Source: Variovorax sp. EL159
GTDB lineage: Bacteria; Pseudomonadota; Gammaproteobacteria; Burkholderiales; Burkholderiaceae_C
NCBI RefSeq assembly: GCF_900100965.1
Contig: NZ_FMUJ01000004.1
Location: 62,001-126,000 of the forward strand
DNA: 64,000 bases
Reading direction: 5' to 3'
Shown here: positions 15,652-24,380 of the stretch, piece by piece
Position numbering within the stretch: the first letter of the stretch is position 1
Layout of the letters: each line of letters starts with the position of its first letter
Position numbers and translations under genes: made by a program
Notes under the pieces: generated by a model
The model's input: only the letters and a program-made list of their open reading frames with translations
What the model was told of the DNA's origin: nothing
The model's database searches: none

Positions 15652-17646
15652 TTATGCGGAGGCACGCTGTGCGGCGAAAGCCACATACCAATCCAGGCTT
15701 CCGGGGTTTGCCATGGCCTCGCGGTTGACCACCTTCTCGATCGGCTGGCCCAGCAGCAGCTTCTTGATCGGCAGCTCCTGCTTCTTGCCCGAGAGCGTGC
15801 GCGGGATCTCGGCCACCTGGAAGATGTCGTTGGGCACGAAGCGCGGCGACAGCGAGGTCTTGATCGCGTTGTTCAGCCGCGCGCGCATCGCGTCGTCGAG
15901 CGCCACGCCGGGGCGCAGCACGACGAACAGCGGCATGTAGCTGTCGCGGCCCAGGTATTCGAGATCGACCACCATCGAGTCGAGTACTTCGGGCAGCCCC
16001 TCGACCGCGCTGTAGATCTCGCTGGTGCCCATGCGCAGGCCCTGGCGGTTGATGGTGGCGTCGCTGCGGCCGTAGATGATGCAGCCGCCGTCTTCGCCGA
16101 TCTTGATCCAGTCGCCGTGGCGCCATACGCCGGGGTAGGTGTCGAAGTAGCTCGACAGGTAGCGCGCGTTGCCTTCGTCGCCCCAGAAGTACAGCGGCAT
16201 CGACGGAATGGCCTTGGTGCACACCAGCTCGCCGACCTCGCCGATGACGGGCTGGCCCTGTTCGTTCCAGGCCTCGACCGCGTGGCCGAGTTCGCGGCAT
16301 TGCATCTGGCCGGGCACTTCGGGCAGGTCGCGATGGCCACCGACGAAGGCGCCGCAGAAGTCGGTGCCGCCGGAGATGTTGCACCACCACACCTCCTTCG
16401 AGCCCGCATCGAGGATCTGCTTCGAGCCCCAGCGCTGCACCTCTTCGGGCAGCGGCGAGCCGGTGCTGCCGAGTGCGCGCACGCGCGAGAGATCGCCGCA
16501 GTCCTTCGCGACAAGGCCCGCCTTCATGCAGTTGGTGAAGTAGGCCGCGCCCGCGCCGAAGAAGGTGACCTTGTGCCGCGCGACAAAACGCCACAGCACG
16601 CTCCAGTCGGGCTTCTCCTTGCTGCCCGCCGGGTTGCCGTCGTAGATGCAGATGGTGGCGCCGAAGGCCAGGCCCGAGAGCTGCGAGTTCCACATCACCC
16701 AGCCGGTGGAGCTGTACCAGTGGTAGCGCTCGCCGAAGTTGTTGGCGCCATAGCTTGCGCCCACGTCGTTGTGCAGGCCGCAGGCATGCATGGTGAGGAT
16801 GATGCCGCCCTGCCCGTGCACGATGGGCTTGGGCAGGCCGGTGGTGCCGCTCGAATAGACGATCCAGATCGGGTGGTCGAAGGGCAGCCACTCGGGCTCG
16901 AAGGCGGCCACCTCTGCGTCGTTGCGTGCGATGGCCTGCGTCCATTCGACATCGTGCGGCACCGCGCTCGCGGCGAACGGCGACTTCACGAGCAGCAGCT
17001 TCTGCACGCTGGGCAACTGGCCGCGCAGCTCCTGCAGCACCGCGCTGCGGTCGAGCGGCTTGCCGCCGTAGTGCACGCCGTCGACGGCGATCAGCACCTT
17101 GGGCTCGATCTGGCGAAAGCGGTCGGTGACGGCGGCGGTGCCCATGTCGGGCGCGCACACGCTCCAGATCGCGCCGATGCTGGAGCACGCGAGAAAGGCC
17201 ACCATGGTCTCGGGCACGTTGGGCATGTAGGCCGCGACGCGGTCGCCGCGCTGCACGCCGAGCGACTTGAGCGTGAGCGCCACCGCAGCCACCTGGCGGC
17301 GCAACTCGGGCCACGACAGCTCGCGCACTTCGCCGAGTTCGTTGTCGCTCACGATGGCCGGCATGCCGGCGGCGTGGGCCACATCGGCGTGGCGCAGCAC
17401 TTCGCGCGCGTAGTTGACCTGGGCACCGGGGAACCAGCGCGCGGTGGGCATGCGCGGCTGCGCGAGCACGGCGGTGTGCGGCGTGGGCGAGCGCAGGCCG
17501 GCGTAGTCCCAGATGCTCTGCCAGAAGGCATCGAGCTCGGTGACCGACCAGCGCCACATCGCGTCGTAGCTGTCGAACGAGAGGCCGCGCGTGTCGCGCA
17601 GCCAGTTTTGATAGAGGCGGATCTGGGGGATGTTGGGGGCGGACAT
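15652..17646 (-). CDS. aacS: acetoacetyl-CoA synthetase (acetoacetate-CoA ligase)
   Basis: A 664-residue AMP-forming ligase that activates acetoacetate to acetoacetyl-CoA in the cytoplasm. It has the family's acyl-CoA-synthetase N-terminal region (YQNWLRDTRGLSFDSYDAMW), the AMP-binding motif YSSGTTGLPKPIVHG and a C-terminal domain ending with the conserved Lys region (PRTLSGKKQELPIKKLL). The length and the WWCNISGGTDFCGAFVGG segment are typical of AacS rather than acetyl-CoA synthetase. It is divergent from a TetR gene whose operon encodes fumarylacetoacetase, which releases acetoacetate, so the two transcripts are probably co-regulated. Confidence 0.93.
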   Translation of the reverse strand: MSAPNIPQIRLYQNWLRDTRGLSFDSYDAMWRWSVTELDAFWQSIWDYAGLRSPTPHTAVLAQPRMPTARWFPGAQVNYAREVLRHADVAHAAGMPAIVSDNELGEVRELSWPELRRQVAAVALTLKSLGVQRGDRVAAYMPNVPETMVAFLACSSIGAIWSVCAPDMGTAAVTDRFRQIEPKVLIAVDGVHYGGKPLDRSAVLQELRGQLPSVQKLLLVKSPFAASAVPHDVEWTQAIARNDAEVAAFEPEWLPFDHPIWIVYSSGTTGLPKPIVHGQGGIILTMHACGLHNDVGASYGANNFGERYHWYSSTGWVMWNSQLSGLAFGATICIYDGNPAGSKEKPDWSVLWRFVARHKVTFFGAGAAYFTNCMKAGLVAKDCGDLSRVRALGSTGSPLPEEVQRWGSKQILDAGSKEVWWCNISGGTDFCGAFVGGHRDLPEVPGQMQCRELGHAVEAWNEQGQPVIGEVGELVCTKAIPSMPLYFWGDEGNARYLSSYFDTYPGVWRHGDWIKIGEDGGCIIYGRSDATINRQGLRMGTSEIYSAVEGLPEVLDSMVVDLEYLGRDSYMPLFVVLRPGVALDDAMRARLNNAIKTSLSPRFVPNDIFQVAEIPRTLSGKKQELPIKKLLLGQPIEKVVNREAMANPGSLDWYVAFAAQRASA

Positions 17647-17700
17647 GCACCGAGCGTAGCGCTGCGAACGAGCGTGCTCAATCGGGGTTGACCTCAGGGT

Positions 17701-17737
17701 TTGTACGTGTGTTCAATAATTTTGTACAAGCGTTCAA
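17701..17737. promoter_or_regulatory. two tandem TetR-type operator candidates
   Basis: Two imperfect palindromes of the form TTGNAC-N4-GTNCAA lie at 17701-17716 and 17722-17737 (TTGTACGTGTGTTCAA and TTGTACAAGCGTTCAA), 21 bp apart start to start, that is two helical turns on the same DNA face. They lie just before the TetR gene and in the space shared with aacS. Such an arrangement fits autorepression and joint control of both sides. Confidence 0.6.
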
Positions 17738-17746
17738 TACGCCCCC

Positions 17747-18478
17747 ATGAACGTCCGTACGCCGACCGTCAAACGCGCTGCCTCCCGCGCCGCGGCCATC
17801 ACCGCCGAGGCCGCGCGGCCCGACCGCAAGCAGGCCATCCTGCTGGCGGCCGAGAAGCTCTTCGCACAGCACGGCTACCACGTGGTGACGATCCGCCAGA
17901 TCGCCGAAGAAGCCGGCGTGCCGCTGGCGCTGGTGGGCTACTACTACGGCCAGAAGCACGAGCTGTTTCACGCGATCTTCGAGCACTGGAGCCACACCGT
18001 CGAGGCGCGGCTCGCAGGGCTGGCCGCAGTGGACATCGACCCCGACGACACGCGCACGCTGCCGCGCATCATCGAAGCCTTCACCGCGCCCGTGCTGACG
18101 CTGCGCGCCAGCTCCGAAGGCGAGTACTACGCACTGCTGGTGGCCCGCGAGCTGTACCACGCCACCGAAGAAGCCGACCGCGTGCTGCGCGCCTACTTCG
18201 ACCCGCTGGCCGAGGCGTACATCGATGCGCTGCACCTCGCGCTGCCGCACGCCACGCGCGGCCAGGCCGCCTGGGGCTACCAGTTCGCACTGGGCTCGCT
18301 GCTGCACCACCTGAACGACAGCCGCATCGAACGGCTCTCGCGCGGCGAGAACACGCGCGCCGACCCCGCCGTGGCGCCGATGCTGGTGAACTTCATCGTC
18401 GGCGGCCTGCGCGCCGCGCTGCCACGGCCCAAGACCCCACGCGCGAACAAAACCACCCCCAGGAGACAAAAGCCATGA
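17747..18478 (+). CDS. TetR/AcrR family transcriptional regulator
   Basis: A 243-residue TetR regulator. The DNA-binding domain spans about residues 25-72 (AILLAAEKLFAQHGYHVVTI, then the recognition helix region PLALVGYYYGQK), followed by an all-helical ligand domain. It is the first gene of a cotranscribed set: its stop codon overlaps the ATG of the transporter binding protein. Two tandem palindromes immediately upstream are likely operators. The ligand may be an aromatic acid or ring-cleavage product handled by the downstream enzymes; this is inference. Confidence 0.88.
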   Translation: MNVRTPTVKRAASRAAAITAEAARPDRKQAILLAAEKLFAQHGYHVVTIRQIAEEAGVPLALVGYYYGQKHELFHAIFEHWSHTVEARLAGLAAVDIDPDDTRTLPRIIEAFTAPVLTLRASSEGEYYALLVARELYHATEEADRVLRAYFDPLAEAYIDALHLALPHATRGQAAWGYQFALGSLLHHLNDSRIERLSRGENTRADPAVAPMLVNFIVGGLRAALPRPKTPRANKTTPRRQKP

Positions 18479-19422
18479 TGAAAAGACGCACCCTGCTGTC
18501 GGTGCTCGCGGCCGCATCGGCCAGCGCCGCACTGCCCTCGCGCGCGCAGCAGTCCAACCCGAAGATCGTGTTCGGCTACACGGCGGTGACCGACTTCGCC
18601 TCTGTCTTCGTGGCGGCCGAAGAGGGCTACTTCAAGAAGCGCAGCCTCGACGTCGAGCTCAAGTTCATTCCGCTCAACTCCACCATTCCTGCTGCACTGC
18701 AATCCGACTCGCTGCAGATCGGCGGGCCCACGCCTTCGGTCTTCCTGCAGGCGGTCGACGGCGGGCTCGACCTGGTGCTGGTGGCCGGCGGCGGCCTCAC
18801 CTCGAAGACGATCACCGGCTTCGGCCTCGTGGCGCGTGCGGGCTCGGGCATCAAGAGCGCACAGGACTGCGTCGGCAAGAAGATCGGCGTGCCGGGCCTG
18901 GGCGCCTTCCTGCACGTGACCTTTCGCGCGTGGTTGAAAGACAGCGGCGTGGACTACCGCAAGGTCAACTTCGTCGAAGCCGCATTCCCGCAGCATGCCG
19001 ACCTGCTGCGCGGCGGCTCGGTCGATGCGGTGGTGTCGGCCGATCCGTTCATGAGCCGCATCACCGAGAGCGGCGCGGGCTATGTGGCCTCGTACTACTC
19101 GACCTTCCTGCCCGAGAACAACCAGACCATCGTGCATGCCGCCAAGCGCGAGTGGGTCGCGAAGAACCCGGCGACCGCACGTGCCTTCCGCGAGGCGCTG
19201 GTCGAATCGGCCGCCTTCATCCAGCAGCCGAAGAACGACGCGAAGGTGCGCGCGAGCATCGGCAAGTACATCAAGCTGCCGCCCGAAGTGCTGGCCAAGG
19301 TGCAGGTCTCGCCACCGGGCCCGGTCGTCACCGACAAGCAGCTGGGCTACTGGACCGGGCTGATGAAGGAGCAGGACATGCTCAAGACCCCCATCGACGT
19401 CGCAAAGCTGATCGCCAAGTGA
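18475..19422 (+). CDS. ABC transporter substrate-binding protein (NMT1/SsuA/TauA-like)
   Basis: A 315-residue periplasmic binding protein with an Arg-Arg-containing signal (MMKRRTLLSVLAAAS) cleaved near PSRAQQ; the signal could be Tat type. The mature part has the NMT1/SsuA fold pattern, including GYTAVTDFASVFVAAEEGYF and the segment KIGVPGLGAFLHVTFRAWL. Its ATG overlaps the TetR stop, and a ribosome site AGGAGA lies 10 bp upstream inside the TetR gene. The substrate is unknown; the linked cyclase-family hydrolase and fumarylacetoacetase suggest an aromatic or acyl-acetone compound. Confidence 0.85.
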   Translation: MMKRRTLLSVLAAASASAALPSRAQQSNPKIVFGYTAVTDFASVFVAAEEGYFKKRSLDVELKFIPLNSTIPAALQSDSLQIGGPTPSVFLQAVDGGLDLVLVAGGGLTSKTITGFGLVARAGSGIKSAQDCVGKKIGVPGLGAFLHVTFRAWLKDSGVDYRKVNFVEAAFPQHADLLRGGSVDAVVSADPFMSRITESGAGYVASYYSTFLPENNQTIVHAAKREWVAKNPATARAFREALVESAAFIQQPKNDAKVRASIGKYIKLPPEVLAKVQVSPPGPVVTDKQLGYWTGLMKEQDMLKTPIDVAKLIAK

Positions 19423-20279
19423 TCGCCGCACCCGCTCCCGTCGTCGCACGCGCCGCGCTGTCGACCGGTGCGGCCCTTCATCCGCCAGCCAGCACCACGA
19501 TGCCCGCCACACCCTTTCTGCGCTTCGACGGCGTGACCATCCGTCTCGGCGGCCGCGAGATCTTGTCGCCCACTTCCTTCGACGTGGCACGCGGCGAGTT
19601 CGTCTGCATCGTCGGCCCCAGCGGCTGCGGCAAGACCACGCTGCTGCGCGCGGCCAGCGGCCTCGTCACGGCCAGCGCCGGCGAGGTGCGGCGCAACGGC
19701 GTGAAGATGACCGAGCCGTCGCGCGAAGTGGCCTTCGTGTTCCAGGACTACGGCCGCGCGCTGCTGCCTTGGCGCACGGTGGAAGGCAATGTGAGCCTGG
19801 CGCTCGAAGCCGCCGGCGTGCCCGTGGCCGAACGTGCGCCGCGCATCGCCGACGTGCTGGGCAAGGTGGGCCTGGCGAAGCACGCGCACAAGTTTCCGGT
19901 GCAGCTGTCGGGCGGTATGCAGCAGCGCGCGCAGATCGCCCGCTGCCTCGCGCAGAAGCCCGAGCTGATGATGATGGACGAGCCCTTCGGCGCGCTCGAC
20001 GCACTCACGCGCCAGAGCCTTCAGGACGAGCTGGCGCGGCTGGTGCGCGACGACGGGCTCACGGTGCTGTTCGTCACGCACGATCTCGAAGAGGCCATCT
20101 ACCTGGGCGACCGCGTGATCGCGCTGCAGGCCAACCCCGGGCCGGGCCGGCCCAGCCTGGCGCGGATGATCGACGTGAAGATCCCGCGCCCGCGCGACCA
20201 GCTCACGACGAAGGAGCATCCCGAATACCTGCAGTTGCGGCGTGAGCTGTTCGCCTTCATCGAGCAGGGCCATGACTGA
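19419..20279 (+). CDS. ABC transporter ATP-binding protein (SsuB/TauB-like)
   Basis: An ATPase with Walker A GPSGCGKTT, Q-loop FVFQDYGRALLPWR, signature LSGGMQQRAQIARC and Walker B ELMMMDEPFGALD, typical of nitrate/sulfonate/taurine importers. Translation may begin at the GTG at 19419, which overlaps the upstream stop codon by 4 bp, giving a 286-residue protein with an Ala/Pro-rich leader. The ATG at 19500 would give 259 residues with a conventional N-terminus and is a real alternative. It overlaps the next permease gene by 8 bp. Confidence 0.88.
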   Translation: MIAAPAPVVARAALSTGAALHPPASTTMPATPFLRFDGVTIRLGGREILSPTSFDVARGEFVCIVGPSGCGKTTLLRAASGLVTASAGEVRRNGVKMTEPSREVAFVFQDYGRALLPWRTVEGNVSLALEAAGVPVAERAPRIADVLGKVGLAKHAHKFPVQLSGGMQQRAQIARCLAQKPELMMMDEPFGALDALTRQSLQDELARLVRDDGLTVLFVTHDLEEAIYLGDRVIALQANPGPGRPSLARMIDVKIPRPRDQLTTKEHPEYLQLRRELFAFIEQGHD

Positions 20280-21042
20280 GAACCGCCTCTTGCGCTGGCT
20301 GCGGCCGTGGGTGTTCCCTGCCCTGCTGGTCGGCGCCTTCGAGTGGTACGCGCGGCGCGCGGCCGCATTGGGCAGCGATGCGATCGCGCCGCCGAGCGCT
20401 GCCGTCAAGGCCTTTGTCGGTGCGGCCCTCGACGGTTCGCTGTGGCAGGCGACGGGCTTCACGCTCGGCACCGCCGCGCTCGGCCTGCTGCTGGGCGCGG
20501 TGCTCGGCATTGCGCTGGGGCTGCTGCTTGGCCTCTCGCGCCGCGCGGCGCAACTGGGCGCGATGTCGATCGAGGTGCTGCGGCCCGTGCCGTCCGTTGC
20601 GTTGATTCCTTTGGCGATGCTCGGCTTCGGTTTCGGCGTGCGCATGGAACTGGCGATCGTCGCCTTCGCCACCTTCTGGCCGCTGCTGGTGCTGGTGCAA
20701 TCGGCCGTGCAGCAGATCGAGCCCCGCTTGCTCGAAGTGAGCCGCGTGCTCGGCCTGACGGCACGCGAGCGGGCTTTCAAGATCGTGCTGCCGGCCATCG
20801 TGCCGCGCCTGTTCGTCGCGCTGCGGCTCGGCGTGGCGGTGGCGCTGGTGGTCGCGGTCACTGTGGAGATCGCGGCCAACCCCAACGGCATGGGCTACGC
20901 GATGATGATTGCGCAACAGAGCTTCGACCCCGCGCTGATGCTCGCGTGGCTGGGATGGATCGGCGTGGTGGGCTTCGCGGTCAACGCGGGCATGCTGCTT
21001 TTGCAGCGCGTGGTCGCGCGGCGCATGGGGGTGTTGTCATGA
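20272..21042 (+). CDS. ABC transporter permease (SsuC/TauC-like), first of two
   Basis: A 256-residue permease with about six membrane segments and the EAA loop (EVSRVLGLTARERAFKIVLPA) that contacts the ATPase. It is followed by a second permease overlapping by 4 bp, so the importer probably uses a heterodimeric membrane domain instead of the homodimer usual for SsuC. Start ATG at 20272 lies inside the 3' end of the ATPase gene. Confidence 0.87.
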   Translation: MTENRLLRWLRPWVFPALLVGAFEWYARRAAALGSDAIAPPSAAVKAFVGAALDGSLWQATGFTLGTAALGLLLGAVLGIALGLLLGLSRRAAQLGAMSIEVLRPVPSVALIPLAMLGFGFGVRMELAIVAFATFWPLLVLVQSAVQQIEPRLLEVSRVLGLTARERAFKIVLPAIVPRLFVALRLGVAVALVVAVTVEIAANPNGMGYAMMIAQQSFDPALMLAWLGWIGVVGFAVNAGMLLLQRVVARRMGVLS

Positions 21043-21830
21043 ACGGCAACGACCGCAGCCGCTTCGGCATGAACTGGCTCGGCTCGTTCGCCGTGCTGTG
21101 CGCGCTGATTGCGCTCTGGTGGATCGCGAGCAACGCCGGCTGGGTCAGCCGCGTGTTCCTGCCCACGCCGCAAGCCACCTTCGCGAGCCTGCTCGAAGGG
21201 CTCAACCTTGCTGGCGATTCTGGCAACGGCGAGTTGCTCGCCTTCACGCAGGCAACGGTGGGCCGCATGGTCGAGGGCTGGCTGCTGGCTTCGTTGTTCG
21301 GCGTGGTGCTGGGCGCGGCCATCGGCGTGTCGCCGGCGGTGCGCGCGTGGGTGCAGCCCACGCTCGAGTTCATTCGCCCGTTGCCCGCGTCGGCGCTGCT
21401 GCCGCTGGCCATTTCGATCTTTGGCCTGAACCCCGGCATGGTGCTGTTCGTGGTGGCCTTCGGCGCGATGTGGCCGGTGCTGCTGGCCACGGTGCACGGC
21501 TTCGCGGCGGTGGAGCCGCGCCTGTCGGAAGTGGCGCGCTGCCTGCAGATGTCGCGCGCCGCGTACATCTGGAAGATGGGCCTGCCCAATGCCATGCCCG
21601 ACATCCTGGCCGGCATGCGGCTCGCGTTGACCATCGCGCTGATCGTCGCGGTGGTGGGCGAAATGATCGCCTCACAGAACGGGCTGGGCCAGGCCATCCT
21701 GCTGGCGGCTCGCGCCTTTCGCGCCAGCGATCTCTTTGCCGGCATCGTGCTGCTCGGGCTCATCGGCTTCGCGAGCAATGCACTGTTGGCCTTTGCAGAA
21801 AAGCGGCTGCTGCGCTGGCAGCACCCCTGA
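21039..21830 (+). CDS. ABC transporter permease (SsuC/TauC-like), second of two
   Basis: A 263-residue permease with six predicted membrane segments and an EAA loop (EVARCLQMSRAAYIWKMGLPN). Its ATG overlaps the stop of the first permease (ATGA). The two permeases are clearly related but diverged, as in thiamine-precursor-type and some aromatic-acid importers. It ends 43 bp before the cyclase-family gene on the same strand. Confidence 0.87.
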   Translation: MNGNDRSRFGMNWLGSFAVLCALIALWWIASNAGWVSRVFLPTPQATFASLLEGLNLAGDSGNGELLAFTQATVGRMVEGWLLASLFGVVLGAAIGVSPAVRAWVQPTLEFIRPLPASALLPLAISIFGLNPGMVLFVVAFGAMWPVLLATVHGFAAVEPRLSEVARCLQMSRAAYIWKMGLPNAMPDILAGMRLALTIALIVAVVGEMIASQNGLGQAILLAARAFRASDLFAGIVLLGLIGFASNALLAFAEKRLLRWQHP

Positions 21831-21873
21831 TTCCTTCACACCGACAACCACACACCCCACAAGGAGCCCCGCC

Positions 21874-22680
21874 ATGCCACGCAAGTTCGTCGACCTCTCG
21901 ATCTTTCTCGAAAACGATGTGCTGTCCGACCCGCCCGCCTTCGCGCCGAAGATCCAGTACTTCACGCACGAGCAGACCTACGAGCAGATCGAGCCCTTCT
22001 TTCCGGGCCTGAAGAAAGAAGACCTGCCCGACGGCGAAGGCTGGGCGGTGGAGCTGGTGCAGCTGTCGACGCACAACGGCACGCACCTCGATGCGCCCTA
22101 TCACTTTCACTCGACCATGGACAAGGCGCTGGGCGAGAAGAAGCCCGCCATCGCCATCCACGACGTGCCGCTCGAATGGTGCTTCCAGCCGGGCGTGAAG
22201 CTCGACTTTCGCCACTTCGCCGACGGCTACGTGGTCACGGCCGACGACGTCGAGGCCGAGCTCAAGCGCATCGGCCACACGCTGAGCCCATTGGAGATCG
22301 TGGTGGTCAACACGCGTGCCGGCTCGCGCTATGGCAACCCCGACTACGTGTCGGCCGGCGCCGGCATGGGCTACGAAGCCACCATGTACCTGCTGGAGCG
22401 CGGCGTGCGCCTCACCGGCACCGACGCGTGGAGCTGGGACGCGCCCTTCGTGCACACCGCCAAGAAGTACGGCGAGACGCACGACGCCTCGCTGATCTGG
22501 GAAGGCCACAAGGCCGGCCGCGACATCGGCTACTGCCACATCGAGAAACTGCACAACCTCGAAGTGCTGCCGCCCACGGGCTTCTTCATCAGCTGCTTTC
22601 CGCACAAGATCCGCGGCGCATCGGCGGGCTGGACGCGCGCGGTCGCGATCTTCGACGACGCGCTGATGGCGTCGGTCTGA
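21874..22680 (+). CDS. cyclase family protein (kynurenine-formamidase-like metal hydrolase)
   Basis: A 268-residue protein with the cyclase-family metal motif HNGTHLDAPYHF (residues about 67-78). The superfamily includes kynurenine formamidase, polyketide cyclases and isatin hydrolase, all Zn/Mn enzymes that open amide or ester rings or deprotonate activated substrates. AAGGAG lies 8 bp before the ATG. As the gene sits between an importer and fumarylacetoacetase, it probably hydrolyses a ring or amide in the imported compound; the exact reaction cannot be read. Confidence 0.82.
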   Translation: MPRKFVDLSIFLENDVLSDPPAFAPKIQYFTHEQTYEQIEPFFPGLKKEDLPDGEGWAVELVQLSTHNGTHLDAPYHFHSTMDKALGEKKPAIAIHDVPLEWCFQPGVKLDFRHFADGYVVTADDVEAELKRIGHTLSPLEIVVVNTRAGSRYGNPDYVSAGAGMGYEATMYLLERGVRLTGTDAWSWDAPFVHTAKKYGETHDASLIWEGHKAGRDIGYCHIEKLHNLEVLPPTGFFISCFPHKIRGASAGWTRAVAIFDDALMASV

Positions 22681-22724
22681 ACGCACGAACGAATGAACGA
22701 ATCGAACAGCGAAAGACACCGCCC

Positions 22725-24050
22725 ATGATCGCGCTCAACCACACGCACGACGCCAGCGCCCGCAGCTGGGTCGAATCGGCCAACGTCGCAGGCACCGACT
22801 TTCCGATCCAGAACCTGCCCTATGCGATGTTTCGCCGCATCGGCAGCCCCGAGCCGTTTCGCGGCGGCGTGGCCATCGGCGACCAGGTGCTCGACCTGGC
22901 GGCGCTGGCCACGAGCGCGCATGTCGACGGGCTCGCGCTCGATGCGGCGCGCGCGGCCGCGCAGCCGGCGCTGAACGACTTCTTCGCGCTCGGCGCGCCC
23001 GCATGGCAGGCGCTGCGCCACGCGGTCTTCGCGCTGCTGCGAAGCGACGCACCGGCGGCCACGGTGCACGAACTGCGCAGCCGATGCCTCGTGTCGCAGG
23101 CCGAGGTCGAATACACCGTGCCCGCGCGCATCGGCGACTACACCGACTTCTACACGTCGATCGACCATGCGCTGAACATCACGCGGCTGTTCAACCCAGA
23201 AGGCGACGTGACGCCGAACTTCCGCTGGATTCCGACCGCGTACCACGGGCGCGTGTCGACCATCGGCGTGAGCGGGCAGCGCTTTCACCGGCCGATGGGG
23301 CAGACGATGGCGCCCGGCGCCAAGGCGCCCACGTACCACGCCTGTGCGCGGCTCGACTACGAGCTCGAGCTCGGCGTGTGGATCGGCGAAGGCAACGCGG
23401 CCGGCGAGCCGATTCCGCTCGAACGCGCGGAAGAACACATCTTCGGCATCTGCCTGCTCAACGACTGGTCGGCGCGCGACATCCAGTTCTGGGAGATGGC
23501 ACCGCTCGGGCCATTCCTTGCGAAGAACTTCGCGACAACGATCTCGCCGTGGATCGTGACGATGGAAGAGCTCGCGCCCTATCGCCAGGCCTGGACCCGC
23601 CCGGCCGATGAGCCCCAGCCGCTGGCCTATCTGGAGAACGCTGAAAACCGCGAGAGCGGTGCGATCGACATCCGGCTCGAAGTCTGGCTCGAAAGCGAGA
23701 AGGCGCGCCAGGACAAGAGCGGCCCTTCGCGCCTGTCGGGCACCAGCTTCAGGCACCAGTACTGGAGCGTGGCGCAGATGGTGGCGCACCACACGATGGG
23801 CGGCTGCAAGCTGAACCCGGGCGACCTGTTCGGCAGCGGCACGATCTCGGGCCCCGGCCCTGGCGAAGCCGGCGCGATCATCGAACTGACGCGCGCGGGG
23901 CAGACCCCCGTCGCGTTGGCGAATGGTGAACAGCGCGGTTTTCTGGAAGACGGCGACGCCGTGCTGTTGCGCGGCTGGTGCGAAAAACCCGGACATGCGC
24001 GCATCGGGTTCGGGGAAAGCCGGGGGACGGTGTTGGCGGCGAAGGGCTGA
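22725..24050 (+). CDS. fahA: fumarylacetoacetase
   Basis: A 441-residue full-length FAH (N-terminal SH3-like domain plus catalytic domain). The catalytic domain begins near YTVPARIGDYTDFYTSIDHA and contains FRWIPTAYHGRVSTIGVSG, NDWSARDIQFWEMAPLGPFL and HHTMGGCKLNPGDLFGSGTI, all hallmark segments of true fumarylacetoacetases. The enzyme hydrolyses fumarylacetoacetate to fumarate and acetoacetate in tyrosine/homogentisate catabolism. No homogentisate dioxygenase is in the window, so a related 3,5-diketo acid could be the actual substrate. Last gene of the TetR operon. Confidence 0.9.
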   Translation: MIALNHTHDASARSWVESANVAGTDFPIQNLPYAMFRRIGSPEPFRGGVAIGDQVLDLAALATSAHVDGLALDAARAAAQPALNDFFALGAPAWQALRHAVFALLRSDAPAATVHELRSRCLVSQAEVEYTVPARIGDYTDFYTSIDHALNITRLFNPEGDVTPNFRWIPTAYHGRVSTIGVSGQRFHRPMGQTMAPGAKAPTYHACARLDYELELGVWIGEGNAAGEPIPLERAEEHIFGICLLNDWSARDIQFWEMAPLGPFLAKNFATTISPWIVTMEELAPYRQAWTRPADEPQPLAYLENAENRESGAIDIRLEVWLESEKARQDKSGPSRLSGTSFRHQYWSVAQMVAHHTMGGCKLNPGDLFGSGTISGPGPGEAGAIIELTRAGQTPVALANGEQRGFLEDGDAVLLRGWCEKPGHARIGFGESRGTVLAAKG

Positions 24051-24075
24051 CGCAGCCGCAAAACCACACAGGCGG

Positions 24076-24104
24076 TTGACGCCGCCGTAAACACTATTTA
24101 CAGT
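24076..24104 (+). promoter_or_regulatory. sigma-70-like promoter TTGACG-N17-TACAGT
   Basis: A -35 element TTGACG (24076-24081) and a -10 element TACAGT (24099-24104) are separated by exactly 17 bp just after the fumarylacetoacetase stop. It would start a transcript near 24111, some 300 bp before the RNA ligase gene. Confidence 0.5.
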
Positions 24105-24170
24105 CCGACTCCTTCGCGGATCTGTCCGCACAGATTCGACACCCATTCACACACACCTGCCGTCTTCATC

Positions 24171-24308
24171 GTGAACCCCACGCCGGTCATCGCCATCGCC
24201 CACAACGCCTGCCCCACATCGGGCAGAGCGTTCGCGCGCGGCGCGGCCTATCAGGGCGCGATCAATCAGCAGGACCATCACGCCACACCGGGCGGAGGCG
24301 GCGCGTAG
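24171..24308 (+). CDS. possible 45-residue leader peptide
   Basis: A GTG-initiated frame inside the candidate leader RNA reads VNPTPVIAIAHNACPTSGRA onward and ends HHATPGGGGA. Third codon positions are almost all G or C, as in real genes here, but that is weak evidence in GC-rich DNA. There is no Shine-Dalgarno sequence before the GTG. I list it because it ends 29 bp before the terminator hairpin, a spacing that would allow attenuation. Confidence 0.2.
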   Translation: MNPTPVIAIAHNACPTSGRAFARGAAYQGAINQQDHHATPGGGGA

Positions 24309-24337
24309 CGCGCACACCTCTTCGACTCTCTTTCTTC

Positions 24338-24380
24338 AGAGGCCCGGCAACCGAATGGTTCCGGGCCTCTTTTCATTTTT
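24338..24380 (+). terminator. intrinsic terminator before the RNA ligase gene
   Basis: AGAGGCCCGG pairs with CCGGGCCTCT around a 13-nt loop and is followed by TTTCATTTTT. This is a strong Rho-independent terminator lying only 38 bp before the RNA ligase start codon, so ligase expression needs read-through or a further promoter in a very short space. Confidence 0.8.

Larger units (their letters stand above)
24111..24380 (+). ncRNA. candidate leader RNA or small RNA upstream of RNA ligase
   Basis: The 367-bp gap between fumarylacetoacetase and the RNA ligase holds a promoter at its left end and a strong intrinsic terminator (24338-24380) at its right, 38 bp before the RNA ligase ATG. This predicts a transcript of about 270 nt that either ends as a small RNA or acts as an attenuated leader. 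It also contains a 45-codon GTG frame. No known RNA family is recognised. Confidence 0.3.
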
